A stretch of 53,845 nt of DNA from Latilactobacillus fuchuensis DSM 14340 = JCM 11249 (GCF_000615805.1 NZ_BAMJ01000015.1:1-53845), one strand, 5' to 3'. Positions 1 through 8,581 are shown, counted from the stretch's first letter. The notes: generated by a model not told the origin, from the sequence alone. Numbers and translations: made by a program.

Positions 1-439
1 CTTTTTTAGTTATGTTAGGTTAATCCTCAAAGCCTAACCATTCGAGTCAGCACCCAGTTTCCTTTAACGCGCTTTTGAATTGCAACAACTTCCGCTTAAC
101 CTAAAATACCAATTATCTTAAGTTCGAGATAACTGGTATTTTCTGTTAATGCTCAATTGCTAAACGCAATCCAACGCACTTATTTGCTCCTTAACGCGCT
201 TCTCCACACAGGTTCCTGTGCTTAGCTACGTCTCGCAAACAAAGTCCACAACCCAGACTTTATTCACAAAACTAGGCTAATGCTCAGAACCTACCGTGTG
301 AATCAGCGCTCATTTCCCCTTAACGCGCTTCTCAGCCAACTTCTTCCGTCTTGCTACAAATCAGGCATTATGCCTTAAAACCGTCATAACACCCAACTTT
401 AGGCAATACTCAGAACCTGGACAGCTCAGTCAGCGCTCA
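1..439 (+). repeat. Structured intergenic repeat array 1 (3 complete units, 1 partial)
   Basis: Contains the 3' end of a unit (1 to about 58) and complete units at 66-180, 193-311 and 322-439. Units begin AACGCGCTT and end near AGCGCTCA. Unit 193-311 pairs CACACAGGTTC with GAACCTACCGTGTG. In unit 322-439 the inner helix is TTGC/GCAA where most relatives have TAGC/GCTA, a compensatory change, although its second helix is degenerate. The last unit runs into the 3' end of the YxeA-like gene on the minus strand and supplies its final codons. No protein is encoded across the array. The far end lies outside the window, so I cannot see whether a terminator follows. Confidence 0.85.
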
Positions 440-812
440 GTTTTTTTAACGCCTTTCTTGGGACTTCATTTCGATCGACTTTTTGCCATGAGACGACGCC
501 TTTTAGTGAATTGACTCTTAATTGAAGGTAAGCTTGATGCTTTAATGGCGTTGATTTGACACCGTTGAAATCCACTTTTTTTAGGCGACCTTGGTCATCA
601 TACGCTTTTTGTTGATATTGATAGCTGACGTGGTTTTCACCTTGATCGTCTTGTTCAACTTTTTTCTGACCAACCGTCGTAATCTGGGTGTAGTACATCT
701 TACCGCTATAATATTGTTGGTAGATGCCCCAACTGCCACCGATGAAAAAAAGGACGATGGCGGTTAATAACCACCAGCCTTTGCGTCTAAATAAACGATT
801 CAATTGATTCAT
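426..812 (-). CDS. YxeA-like (DUF1093) membrane-anchored or secreted protein
   Basis: The start at 812 gives 128 residues. The ATG shares its A with the TAA stop of the upstream lysozyme gene (TAATG), and a GAAAGGA ribosome site lies about 9 nt upstream. A longer reading from 929 only overlaps the upstream gene. Residues about 12-31 form one hydrophobic segment (uncleaved anchor or signal), followed by the YYTQI and KxxxYDxxG pattern typical of the YxeA family, whose members are small secreted proteins of unknown function. The end, Leu-Ser-Ala-Asp-stop, is encoded by the abutting intergenic repeat, so the native C-terminus may have been replaced. Translationally coupled to the GH25 gene, suggesting a shared envelope role. 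Family assignment is by pattern only. Confidence 0.7.
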   Translation of the reverse strand: MNQLNRLFRRKGWWLLTAIVLFFIGGSWGIYQQYYSGKMYYTQITTVGQKKVEQDDQGENHVSYQYQQKAYDDQGRLKKVDFNGVKSTPLKHQAYLQLRVNSLKGVVSWQKVDRNEVPRKALKKLSAD

Positions 813-1573
813 TAAAAGGTTCCTTTCTGAACTTGGCGCCATTGGGCTTTGGTTCCCGTAAAGACCGCCAATTGATAAGTTGCTTGTCGATCTTGTTGCG
901 GTAACGGACTGGCTAACGTGTATTGCCAAAAGCCACTGGTTTGCGTTGCTTTAGGGGCAGCACTTGTTGTTTGCCACAATGGATATTGCCCCTTAGCTGG
1001 CCGGTAACGGTTAACGATTGCTGGGGTTCCACCCAGTAGACAATCTTTTTGATAATGTTGATTAATTAACGCAATGAGTTGAGCGACCGCCTTTTGCGTT
1101 TTCTTGGTCGCCGGTTTTTTCTGTTGATATTGGCCGTAATATTCGAGATAAATCATGATTGGTAAGTTGCCGCTATCTTGGCCCACCGATTTAAAGAGCT
1201 GCGCCGCTTGCTGTTCCGGGGTACTGTCGAAGCTAAAATAATGATAGATGCCGACCTGCAGTCCTGAACCAACCGCCCGACTATAATTACTGTCAAAATA
1301 ATCGTCTTTATAACTCGCACCCTCGGTCGCCTTTAGATAGACGAATTGAACGTCTTCTTTTTTTAACTTTTGAAAATCCTGATAACCATCTTCCTGACTG
1401 ACTTTTAAGCCTAACACTGGGTACTGATTAACGTTGGGGCGATCCGTACGTTGCCAAAACCACCAACTTAGCCCGCCTGCCAATATGATTAACAGACAAA
1501 CAATCAGGCCTATTTTGCGCCAATAATGTTTTTGAAAACTATCTTGAAAGATCGGTTTGAACCTTTGTCCCAT
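812..1573 (-). CDS. GH25-type lysozyme-like protein with altered active site
   Basis: 253 residues: cytoplasmic N-terminus, one membrane helix (about 21-40), then a glycoside hydrolase family 25 barrel outside the cell. The family pattern is visible as VYLKATEG (78-85), GLQVGIYHYF (104-113) and the final FWQYT (tryptophan/tyrosine strand). Two expected acidic positions are changed: the usual GIDVS reads GLKVS (Lys57), and the usual LDxE reads IYLE (Tyr142 for Asp, Glu144 kept). Family members normally cleave muramic acid beta-1,4 linkages in peptidoglycan; loss of both aspartates suggests a weak or non-catalytic, perhaps binding, role. First gene of a two-gene unit with the YxeA-like gene. 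Divergent from the NfeD/SPFH unit. Confidence 0.85.
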   Translation of the reverse strand: MGQRFKPIFQDSFQKHYWRKIGLIVCLLIILAGGLSWWFWQRTDRPNVNQYPVLGLKVSQEDGYQDFQKLKKEDVQFVYLKATEGASYKDDYFDSNYSRAVGSGLQVGIYHYFSFDSTPEQQAAQLFKSVGQDSGNLPIMIYLEYYGQYQQKKPATKKTQKAVAQLIALINQHYQKDCLLGGTPAIVNRYRPAKGQYPLWQTTSAAPKATQTSGFWQYTLASPLPQQDRQATYQLAVFTGTKAQWRQVQKGTF

Positions 1574-1605
1574 GACTGTTCACCATTTTCATCGTAATAT
1601 CTTTC

Positions 1606-1634
1606 AGTTTACTATTGATACTCGATTTCAACAA
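1606..1634 (-). promoter_or_regulatory. Promoter of lysozyme/yxeA unit
   Basis: On the minus strand TTGTTG (1634-1629) and TAAACT (1611-1606) are separated by 17 nt and lie about 35 nt upstream of the lysozyme start codon. Sigma-A type by sequence; not verified. Confidence 0.5.
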
Positions 1635-1672
1635 GCAACCTAACAATTTTGTTCGTCGACTGCTTTATTTGT

Positions 1673-1700
1673 TTGCGTTTTCACTAGAATCAGCTACAAT
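1673..1700 (+). promoter_or_regulatory. Promoter of the NfeD-like/SPFH unit
   Basis: TTGCGT (1673-1678) and TACAAT (1695-1700) with a 16-nt spacer, followed by a strong AAGGAGG ribosome site and the start codon at 1721. Divergent from the lysozyme promoter in the same 147-bp gap. Confidence 0.6.
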
Positions 1701-1720
1701 ATGGTCAAGGAGGCGTTATT

Positions 1721-1915
1721 ATGCTAGATGATCGGTTACTAGGCCAACGATTCTCATTACCAGATGACAAATCAACTGGCACAATCGCTTTTTTTGGCGT
1801 GTTATACCACTACCAAGTCACGGGTGAACCTTCAGCGGGTCTTTTAGTTGAAGTCACGGCTGTCACACCGCTATACTTAGTCGTAACAGCACACCAAGCT
1901 GTTTTAGATTATTAA
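1721..1915 (+). CDS. Stand-alone NfeD-like OB-domain protein
   Basis: 64 residues with a good ribosome site (AAGGAGG, 8 nt before ATG). No membrane segment. The pattern LxGQ...STGTIxxxGxxYxxxxxGxPxxGxxVEVxxV...LVV matches the C-terminal five-stranded OB domain of NfeD proteins (Gly, Tyr and Val-Glu-Val positions). NfeD proteins are usually encoded next to SPFH/stomatin proteins, and the next gene, 26 nt downstream, is an SPFH protein. Typical NfeD proteins carry membrane helices before the OB domain; this one has none. The assignment rests on pattern plus context; a shortened NfeD, or an unrelated small beta protein, are both possible. Confidence 0.6.
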   Translation: MLDDRLLGQRFSLPDDKSTGTIAFFGVLYHYQVTGEPSAGLLVEVTAVTPLYLVVTAHQAVLDY

Positions 1916-1941
1916 ATTATTTTTAGAGAAGGGGTTTTATC

Positions 1942-2805
1942 ATGGGCATTTTCTTAACCATCTTATTAATTGTTATTTTAGTCCTAGTCGCCATCACACT
2001 GTTTTCATCATTCGCTTTGATTCACACTGGGGAAGTTGGGATTCTAGAACGGCTTGGGGTTTACGTTAAAACGTTGGAACCCGGCTTTCACATTGTGATT
2101 CCCTTTTTGTACCACATCACGGAAATCGTCAACATGAAACAGATTCCATTAAAGGTTGCTGAACAAGAAGTGATTACCAAAGATAACGTCGTCGTCATGA
2201 TTTCAGAAACATTGAAATACCACATTACCGACGTTAACTCATACGTTTATAAAAATAAAGATTCCGTTTTAAGTATGGTCCAAGACACCCGCGCACAACT
2301 TCGGGGGATCATTGGCAACATGGATTTGAACGATGTCTTAAACGGCACCGAACAGATTAACCACACTCTCTTTGAACAACTGAGCGAAGTGACGGCCGGT
2401 TACGGTTTGAACGTCGATCGGGTCAACATCGATTCGATCCAAGTCGCGCATGACATTCAAGATTCAATGAACAAATTACTCCGCGCTTCTCGTGAAAAAG
2501 AAGCCAATATTATGGAAGCGGAAGGTTTGAAAGCCGCTGCGATTCGTAAAGCCGAAGGGGTTAAGGAAGCTAACATCCTTGAAGCCGAGGCCAACAAACA
2601 AACACAGATTTTGGAAGCCGAAGGGAAAGCCCAAAGTCAACGGACCGTTGCCGAAGCGGTTAAGGATCAAATTAATTTGATCAATTCTAGTTTGGTCAAC
2701 AACGGTGAACTTTATTTACAATTCAAGAATATTGAAGCGATGGAACACGTCGCAGCTGGCCAGAATAACACAATTGTCTTACCTAACAAATCAATCGACA
2801 GCTAG
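1942..2805 (+). CDS. SPFH/Band 7 (stomatin/slipin-type) membrane protein
   Basis: 287 residues. An N-terminal hydrophobic anchor (about 2-25) is followed by the SPFH domain with typical phrases (GEVGILERLGVY, LEPGFHIVIPF) and then a long alanine/glutamate-rich coiled coil (about 180-245, repeated EAEG/KAEG). Proteins of this type oligomerise on the inner membrane and organise membrane microdomains or modulate proteases and partners; no enzymatic residues are expected. Preceded by the NfeD-like OB gene, the normal partner of SPFH proteins. Ribosome site AGAAGGGG. Followed by a structured repeat array and then an intrinsic terminator, so the transcript would carry a long structured 3' end. Confidence 0.9.
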   Translation: MGIFLTILLIVILVLVAITLFSSFALIHTGEVGILERLGVYVKTLEPGFHIVIPFLYHITEIVNMKQIPLKVAEQEVITKDNVVVMISETLKYHITDVNSYVYKNKDSVLSMVQDTRAQLRGIIGNMDLNDVLNGTEQINHTLFEQLSEVTAGYGLNVDRVNIDSIQVAHDIQDSMNKLLRASREKEANIMEAEGLKAAAIRKAEGVKEANILEAEANKQTQILEAEGKAQSQRTVAEAVKDQINLINSSLVNNGELYLQFKNIEAMEHVAAGQNNTIVLPNKSIDS

Positions 2806-2854
2806 GCACTTTGCCAGCCATTGGCCAACTCTTAAAAGATCAAACGAAATAAGT

Positions 2855-3253
2855 AAGTGTGTTGAGTTGCGGGTAGCAACCGAGCATTAACAGAAAATCC
2901 CCCAGTTATCTTGATTTTAAGATAATTGGGGGATTTTAGGTTAAGCGGAGGTTGTTGCAACTCAAAAGCACGTTAAAGGAAAATGAGCGCTGAGACACAC
3001 GAATAGGTTCTGAGCATTAGCCTAGTCTGGTGAATAAAATCCGGTTTATGGACTTTATTTACCAGACGTAGCTAAGCGCAGGAACCTGTGTGGAGAAGCG
3101 CGTTAAAAAAACTGAGCACTGACTCAGCCGGTTAACTTCTGAGTATAGCCTAAAATCGAGCGTTGTGACTGGGCTTTAGTCATGACGCTCGATTTGTAGC
3201 TAGACGGAAGAAGTTGGCTGAGAAGCGCGTTAAAGAAACAACGAAATAAGTGC
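2855..3253 (-). repeat. Structured intergenic repeat array 2 (3 complete units, reversed)
   Basis: Units in minus orientation at 3231-3113, 3104-2984 and 2974-2855, plus a short remnant at about 3253-3240 (AGCACTTATTTCG). The unit at 3231-3113 pairs perfectly: CTCAGCC with GGCTGAG and AACTTCT with AGAAGTT, with a terminal hairpin of about 18 bp. This is the only array on the minus strand, and the gene it follows (the SPFH gene) is the only one of the seven on the plus strand, so the antisense rule holds. Transcription out of the SPFH gene crosses the array before reaching the terminator at 3256-3297. The stretch 2806-3305 holds no gene. Confidence 0.85.
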
Positions 3254-3255
3254 TA

Positions 3256-3297
3256 AAAAAACAGCGGCGAATTAAAAAAATTCGTCGCTGTTTTTTT
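3256..3297. terminator. Bidirectional intrinsic terminator
   Basis: A 13-bp stem, AACAGCGGCGAAT with ATTCGTCGCTGTT, has T-runs on both strands. It serves the SPFH gene on plus and the hydrolase gene on minus. Confidence 0.85.
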
Positions 3298-3305
3298 CTG
3301 TCCCG

Positions 3306-4186
3306 CTATTCCGATTCATTGTTCTGCGTACCCGTTCGTGGCGGTTGATTGCGATTCGTCGTTTTAGTCAACACGTATTGTTCAATCAGACTAATAATCT
3401 GCTGATTTTGCGGTAAATCAGAATGTTGCGCATTATCACCGGTTACCGTAATCTCGGTATAACTCTTAGCCTGACCTTGATAAATATATTTACCAGCTTC
3501 CACACTGCGCGCGGGCACAATCCCATCATTTTCGTAATTTTCAGTCCCCGCAATTGAATACATCGCAAAGTTGGTTGGTATCTTTTGACGATTTTTAATA
3601 AAATCAGTCAACATTTGTGACTTGTGCGCTAATGACGTTTCACTAAAATTATACGGTGAGCCGATCGTCATCAGTTTCTTAACCGTAATATCATCGCGGT
3701 CAAAATAATTCTCTAAAAACGCCGTATAGATCAGCCCACCGTTGGAATGGCCAATCGCTTTAAAATTATTAAACTGATATCGTTTGGCGAGTGCGTTAAA
3801 GGCGATTGAAAACCACTTCGCCTGTTTCTTAATATTGCTGTAACCATCTTTATTATTTTCAAACCCCACGACGATGAAGGTTCATTATCACCCGAGCGGA
3901 TTGAGCCTGAATAACTAATTTTATTATCGGTATGCACCGTCAATTTCAAAAGACTGTGCCGATTACCCCGTTTGGTATTGAGCTTGGTCACTAACTGATC
4001 AAACCGATTTTGAGTCGCACTACTGCCCGGAATAAAAATCACCGGGGACATCCGTGAATCATGTCGTTTGGCTAACGTGGTCACATTTTGATGCGTCCAC
4101 TTCGCAGCTGGCCAAATTAGCGCACCTACGCCGATTACCCCCACTAATAAACAAATTAAACTCCATTTTTTAACCGTTTTTGACAT
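3306..4186 (-). CDS. Alpha/beta hydrolase, DUF915 type, one-base frameshift
   Basis: Two overlapping frames make one gene: the first encodes a signal anchor and SPVIFIPGSSATQNRFDQL, the second continues VVGFENNKDG to the end. The join is near 3879, where a base appears to be missing (GDNEP then FIVVGFENN). The catalytic triad of a serine hydrolase is visible: GHSNGG nucleophile elbow, DGIVP aspartate and a late histidine in AQHSDL. DUF915 proteins are secreted or membrane-tethered hydrolases of unknown substrate in Firmicutes. The start at 4186 follows AAGGGGGTG and lies inside the end of the PTS gene (17-nt overlap), implying coupling. A sequencing error is more likely than decay, since both halves are otherwise intact. 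Confidence 0.8.
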
Positions 4187-5462
4187 CGTGGCCACCCCCT
4201 TGTTCATTTAACCGATTAGCGCATTGAACAAACGGCCGATAAATCAGCACGCCAATCACAATATTCAACAAGACAACTAACAATGCGCCCCAGTTCCCAT
4301 TAGTCCCGACAAACGCTTGTAATAAGCTTGGCGTTCCCAATGGCACATTATAAACGACTGCCGGTATTAAGTGCCACGCAATCGCTAGTGCCGCCACACC
4401 CATGTTGACTAAGGGCACTAATAGAAACGGGATGAGGTATAAACCGTTCCCTAAAATCGGTAGCCCGACTAACACCGTGCTATTAAAGTTAAATAAGACC
4501 GGCAATAAGGACCACCGGCTAATCAGGTGTTGATTGGTTTGGCGGCTAAATAAGAAGATGGCAATGATCAATGCCAACGTGCCACCCGTGCCCCCAATGG
4601 CGCCAAACGGTTCATAAAGCGTGCCTAATGAAAACGGATAAGGCACATTCCAAATTGAATGGTGTGCCAAGGCATAATTCAAATTAGCATTGGTCGCAAT
4701 CCCGTCTCGTCCGAACTGCGCTAATGTCGGCATGCTCGTTAAACCAAAGAACGTTAGAACACTTGCCAACAGAGTCACGCCCAGCGTAAACGGCAAGGTC
4801 GCTTGGTTAGCATTCACCGATTGTAATTTTAAGATCACCTGATCCGGTAACACCGAAATCGCCAACCAATTCAACAATAAACTCAACAAGACAGCGATAC
4901 TTAATACTAAAATAATCGCGCCGATTGAATCAAGGGTCCGGCTCAAAGTCGCCTCCGCTAAAACCGGCGTTTGCCGTTGTTGATGGGCCAATTTTTTGAA
5001 CGCGAAACCGACTAAATAACCGACTAATAGCCCCATAAACAGGCCACCCATACCCAACATGCCTTGCGTAAACGTCAATTCATTGTTGGCCGTGTAGCGG
5101 ACCGCCAACATTAAATAGGCTAACAAACCGGTCAGTCCCGCCAGTTGTTCATCCCGCGCATAATACTTGGCCGTATAGCGCGCCATACTGAATGCGGCCA
5201 GCGCGGCAACAATCCCCAACGTCAATCCCGTTAAATGGTTAAAAATAATTGCCAAAAATTGGTGTTTGCCCAGCCACGTTGACCAATTAAAAATGGTCGC
5301 TAAAAAACTATCACGATTTAACACCGTTAATTGAATCACCTGGCTTAAACTACCGACTAACACAAACGGAAATAATAACATTAAACTTTTCTGCAAAACT
5401 TGGTATAAACCGTGTTGCCGCAAACGCAATATCCAATGAACTAACCAATCATTATTAACCAT
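4170..5462 (-). CDS. PTS system EIIC component, cellobiose/lactose family
   Basis: 430 residues with about ten membrane helices, matching the CelB/LicC-type EIIC permease (N-terminal LQKSLMLLFPFVLVGS, central NAxxNxNYA-like stretch, then NVPYPFSLGTLYEPFGAIGG, a substrate-pocket region). EIIC forms the sugar channel and passes substrate to EIIB for phosphorylation. No EIIA or EIIB gene is adjacent, so it must borrow them from elsewhere; the sugar cannot be told from sequence, a beta-glucoside or oligosaccharide being the family norm. Overlaps the hydrolase gene downstream, which suggests joint expression. Ribosome site GGAAG/GGGG before ATG at 5462. Confidence 0.88.
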   Translation of the reverse strand: MVNNDWLVHWILRLRQHGLYQVLQKSLMLLFPFVLVGSLSQVIQLTVLNRDSFLATIFNWSTWLGKHQFLAIIFNHLTGLTLGIVAALAAFSMARYTAKYYARDEQLAGLTGLLAYLMLAVRYTANNELTFTQGMLGMGGLFMGLLVGYLVGFAFKKLAHQQRQTPVLAEATLSRTLDSIGAIILVLSIAVLLSLLLNWLAISVLPDQVILKLQSVNANQATLPFTLGVTLLASVLTFFGLTSMPTLAQFGRDGIATNANLNYALAHHSIWNVPYPFSLGTLYEPFGAIGGTGGTLALIIAIFLFSRQTNQHLISRWSLLPVLFNFNSTVLVGLPILGNGLYLIPFLLVPLVNMGVAALAIAWHLIPAVVYNVPLGTPSLLQAFVGTNGNWGALLVVLLNIVIGVLIYRPFVQCANRLNEQGGGHDVKNG

Positions 5463-5574
5463 GGTTTCCCCAACTTCCTAACCCTCGATATACCTTGGCT
5501 TCATTCTAGCGGAAATCATCATATTTTGCACTGATTAATACCGCCCAAGACGATCACAATTGCACTTCAAAAAA

Positions 5575-5613
5575 AATAACCAATTATCTTTAAGCCCAAG
5601 ATAATTGGTTATT
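5575..5613 (-). terminator. Intrinsic terminator of the ribonucleotide reductase transcript
   Basis: A hairpin of about 16 bp (AATAACCAATTATCTT with AAGATAATTGGTTATT) is followed on the minus strand by a run of eight T. It lies beyond repeat array 3 relative to the nrdJ stop, and may also be the terminal hairpin of a degenerate repeat unit. Confidence 0.75.
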
Positions 5614-6042
5614 GTTCATGACGACTACTCAAAAGCCTGACCAACCCGAGTTAGCGCTTATTGCCTTAACGTGCTTCTGCGTTGCAACAACTTCCGCTTA
5701 ACCTAAAATCGCCAATTATCTTAAGTTCAAGATAACCGGCGATTTTCTGTTAATGCTCAGTTGCTAACCGCAACGCAACACACTCATTTCTTTAACGCGC
5801 TTCTGCACACAAGCTCCTCCGCTTAGCTACGTTTCGCAAACAAAGTCCACAACCCGGACTTTATTCACGGAACTAGGCTAATGCTCAGAGCTTTCCCGTG
5901 TGCAGTCAGCACTTATTTTTTCTTAACGCGCTTCTCAGCTAGCTTCTTCCGTCTAGCTACAAATCTGACATTATGACTAAAGACCCAGTCATAATGTCAG
6001 ATTCTAGCTATACTCAGAAGCTGAACAGCTGAGTCAGCGCTC
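5576..6042 (+). repeat. Structured intergenic repeat array 3 (3 complete units, 1 partial)
   Basis: A 5'-truncated unit occupies about 5576-5660; complete units are 5668-5784, 5794-5913 and 5925-6042. Unit 5668-5784 pairs TGCGTTGC with GCAACGCA where its relatives pair TGAGTTGC/GCAACTCA or TTTAGTTGC/GCAACTAAA. Unit 5925-6042 pairs CAGCTAGCTTCT with AGAAGCTGAACAGCTG. The last unit ends 4 nt before the nrdJ stop codon, antisense to it. The stretch 5463-6046 holds no gene. Confidence 0.85.
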
Positions 6043-6046
6043 AGTT

Positions 6047-8530
6047 TTATAATCCGCACTTTAGTTGGATGCCACAATTTGTGCAGGTGCTGCAGCCGCC
6101 TATTTCTTGGATGGTGCCTTTTTTGCAGATTGGGCATGGATTGCCGATTGCGAGTGGGTCGTTTTCATCGACGACTGGTAATTCAGTTGTTGCAGTCGTT
6201 TGACTATCCGCATTTGCTTGATCATCGTCTTTCAAAATTAAAACTTGTGAATCACGACTGCCATCGACGTAGACCGTGCCTCCTTTGGCCCCACCAAAGT
6301 AAAGTGCCTTGTAAATATCCGAAACTTGATCAACTCGATAACCACGTGGTGCGTTAACTGTTTTAGAAATCGAACTATCGACCCAGCGTTGAATCGTGCA
6401 TTGCACGCTGACGTGCGCTTCTGGTGATAAGGACATCGCCGAGACAAAATAATCAGGTAAGTGTTGCGCATCGGCTTCCGGATGTTGGGCTAAATAATCT
6501 TCAACAATCTGGGCGTTAACTTCGATAAACTTACCGAGCCGCCCACTTCTAAAATACGAAAATGAGAAGTAAGGTTCGAGACCAGTTGAAACACCGACCA
6601 TCGTGCCCGTTGAACCCGTTGGTGCGACGGTTAAGAGATGCGAATTCCGAATCCCATATTTTAGAATATCGGCTTTCAATGTTTCTGGCATTTGCCGCAT
6701 ATAACCGGTTTCGATAAAACGATGGCGTAATGCTTGAGTTGCTGCTTCAGTTTTACCGACTAAGAATGGAAAACTCCCTTTTTCTTTGGCCAATTCAACT
6801 GAAGTTTCGTAAGCTGTCACCGCAATTTTTTCGAAAACTTGATCAATTAATCGATTGCCTTGGCTAGAACCATATTTTTGACCACAATCAATCAACAAGT
6901 CAGCTAAGCCCATCACACCCAAACCAACCCGGCGTTCATGCTTGGCTTGAATTTCATTTTTATCGAAGAAATACGGCGTCGCATCAATCACATTATCTTG
7001 GAACCGCACACTATTCTTCACGGTTTGCGCTAACTTCTCGAAATCAACCGTTTGGGTTTGCTTATTCACCATGTTGGCCAAATTGATTGACGCTAAATTA
7101 CAGACCGAATAGGGGGTTAGCGGCTGTTCACCACACGGATTAGTCGCAACCACCTTTTGACCGTAAGCCGTCGCATTGGTCATGGCATTGGCATTGTCGA
7201 TGAAGAAAATCCCAGGTTCTGCTGAATAAGTCGCACAAGTCGTGATCAAATCCCACAATTGGCGGGCTTTAATGGTTTGATAAATATGCACCGCGTGGCC
7301 TTGAGCCACCCATTCGCGCACATCGCCACAGTCTTGCCATTGCGTATCATAAACCTGCATTTCGGCTTGATCGTAATGGGCCACATCAGGGAAGCGTAAT
7401 TGATAGTCGCCATCGCTAATCACCGCGTCCATGAATTCTTTAGTGATGCAGACCGAAATATTAGCGCCAGACAAAAAGTCCTTATCGCGCACGTCGTAAG
7501 TCCCATTTAAGGTTAACTTCTGTTGTAACCGTTGGATTTGTTCCGCCGGTAAATCAGTTTTCTTAGCCAATAGAAATTCAGTGTATTCTTTTTGAGCTGG
7601 ATCAAGTGGCGTGAAAACTAATTTTTCATCAATCAATTGTTTGATAATCGGATTCGTGTTTTCCGCTTGAATTTTACGTAAAACATCTGGATTTTGCATC
7701 TTTGATAAAATAAATTCAAAAATATCGGGATGCCAATCCGCCATCATAATCATTTGCGCACCACGCCGACTGCCGCCTTGTTGGACCAATTGGGTTAGAT
7801 TGGCTAAATCATTTAACCACGATACGGCGCCGGACGATTTACCGTTGACGCCCCGGACAATCGTATCCTTCGGCCGCAATGTTGATCCGTTCGTCCCGAC
7901 TCCGCCACCGCGACTCATAATTTCCATGACTTCTTGTCGGTGTTTGGCTAAACCTTCGCGTGAATCCGCGATAAATGGCATCACATAACAATTAAAATAA
8001 GTCGCTTGCGACTGTGTGCCAGAACCGTATAACACTCGACCAGCCGGGATTAAATCTTGATTTAACAATAATTTGTAGAACGTTTGTTGCGTCTGCTCTT
8101 GGTGTTTTGTTTCTTGGCGTGCCATTTCGGTTGAAACCCGTTTGGCAATTTGTTCGTAGAATAATTCTAACGGTTTTTCAACCGCTAACCGTTCGCGCAT
8201 CACTAACCCAGTCGCAGCTTCTTGAGAATCAGTTAAACTACTCCGATAATCTGGTGTGACCGCAATCGTCAATTGATCACCTTCGATAGCGGTCACAAAC
8301 CCTAACCCCTTGGTTGGATAAGTCGGATCCGGATTCGTGGTCAGCACCACTAAATCACCGACCGTGATTGTTTCGCCACTAATATCTTTATAAGCATAGC
8401 GATCGAGCATAATCATCCGTGAAATCCCGTCGAACGTCATCTGCATGTCAGGCGTAATCGGAAAAATCACTGGAAATTGTTGAATATCTTGGTTCAATTT
8501 ATCAATATTAACTGTTGCTTCAATTGTCAT
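6047..8530 (-). CDS. nrdJ: Adenosylcobalamin-dependent (class II) ribonucleotide reductase
   Basis: Start at 8530 (MTIEATVNID) chosen because TTTGGAGGC lies just upstream; an earlier ATG would sit in the operator hairpin. 827 residues. Reduces ribonucleotides to deoxyribonucleotides using a B12-derived radical. Visible motifs: LIPAGRVLYGSGT, YFNCYVMP (redox cysteine), NPCGEQ (radical cysteine and glutamate), PTGSTG substrate loop, and a C-terminal zinc-ribbon-like tail NPCPICKKG...CSTCTNC plus a last KCGL cysteine, as in the NrdJ type with a zinc finger. Monocistronic, with its own promoter and NrdR box. No cobalamin riboswitch is visible, so cofactor supply is not sensed here. Repeat array 3 follows the stop directly. 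Confidence 0.93.
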   Translation of the reverse strand: MTIEATVNIDKLNQDIQQFPVIFPITPDMQMTFDGISRMIMLDRYAYKDISGETITVGDLVVLTTNPDPTYPTKGLGFVTAIEGDQLTIAVTPDYRSSLTDSQEAATGLVMRERLAVEKPLELFYEQIAKRVSTEMARQETKHQEQTQQTFYKLLLNQDLIPAGRVLYGSGTQSQATYFNCYVMPFIADSREGLAKHRQEVMEIMSRGGGVGTNGSTLRPKDTIVRGVNGKSSGAVSWLNDLANLTQLVQQGGSRRGAQMIMMADWHPDIFEFILSKMQNPDVLRKIQAENTNPIIKQLIDEKLVFTPLDPAQKEYTEFLLAKKTDLPAEQIQRLQQKLTLNGTYDVRDKDFLSGANISVCITKEFMDAVISDGDYQLRFPDVAHYDQAEMQVYDTQWQDCGDVREWVAQGHAVHIYQTIKARQLWDLITTCATYSAEPGIFFIDNANAMTNATAYGQKVVATNPCGEQPLTPYSVCNLASINLANMVNKQTQTVDFEKLAQTVKNSVRFQDNVIDATPYFFDKNEIQAKHERRVGLGVMGLADLLIDCGQKYGSSQGNRLIDQVFEKIAVTAYETSVELAKEKGSFPFLVGKTEAATQALRHRFIETGYMRQMPETLKADILKYGIRNSHLLTVAPTGSTGTMVGVSTGLEPYFSFSYFRSGRLGKFIEVNAQIVEDYLAQHPEADAQHLPDYFVSAMSLSPEAHVSVQCTIQRWVDSSISKTVNAPRGYRVDQVSDIYKALYFGGAKGGTVYVDGSRDSQVLILKDDDQANADSQTTATTELPVVDENDPLAIGNPCPICKKGTIQEIGGCSTCTNCGIQLKCGL

Positions 8531-8556
8531 CGTTAGTAGCCTCCAAATAAAAAAAG

Positions 8557-8572
8557 ACACAACATATTGTGT
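8557..8572. promoter_or_regulatory. NrdR box (operator)
   Basis: The 16-bp palindrome ACACAATATGTTGTGT (minus strand) matches the NrdR consensus acaCwAtATaTwGtgt at all but one or two positions. It covers the predicted transcription start of nrdJ, the position expected for a repressor. NrdR represses ribonucleotide reductase genes when dATP is high. NrdR boxes usually occur in pairs about 31 bp apart; I see only one clear copy. Confidence 0.75.
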
Positions 8573-8581
8573 CTTTAATAA

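Noticed and set aside
1-439. Repeat arrays as insertion sequences or coding remnants
   Set aside because: No transposase frame, no common terminal inverted repeats with target duplications, and no conserved reading frame across units.
2705-2890. Small plus-strand frame overlapping the end of the SPFH gene
   Set aside because: Frame-shifted shadow that runs into the repeat array; no ribosome site.
6079-6357. Plus-strand frames over nrdJ
   Set aside because: Shadows of the reductase gene in antisense frames with no start signals.
8553-8576. Hairpin plus T-run before nrdJ as a terminator or riboswitch platform
   Set aside because: The promoter puts transcription start inside the hairpin and the palindrome matches an NrdR box, so an operator is the better reading; no cobalamin aptamer is seen upstream.
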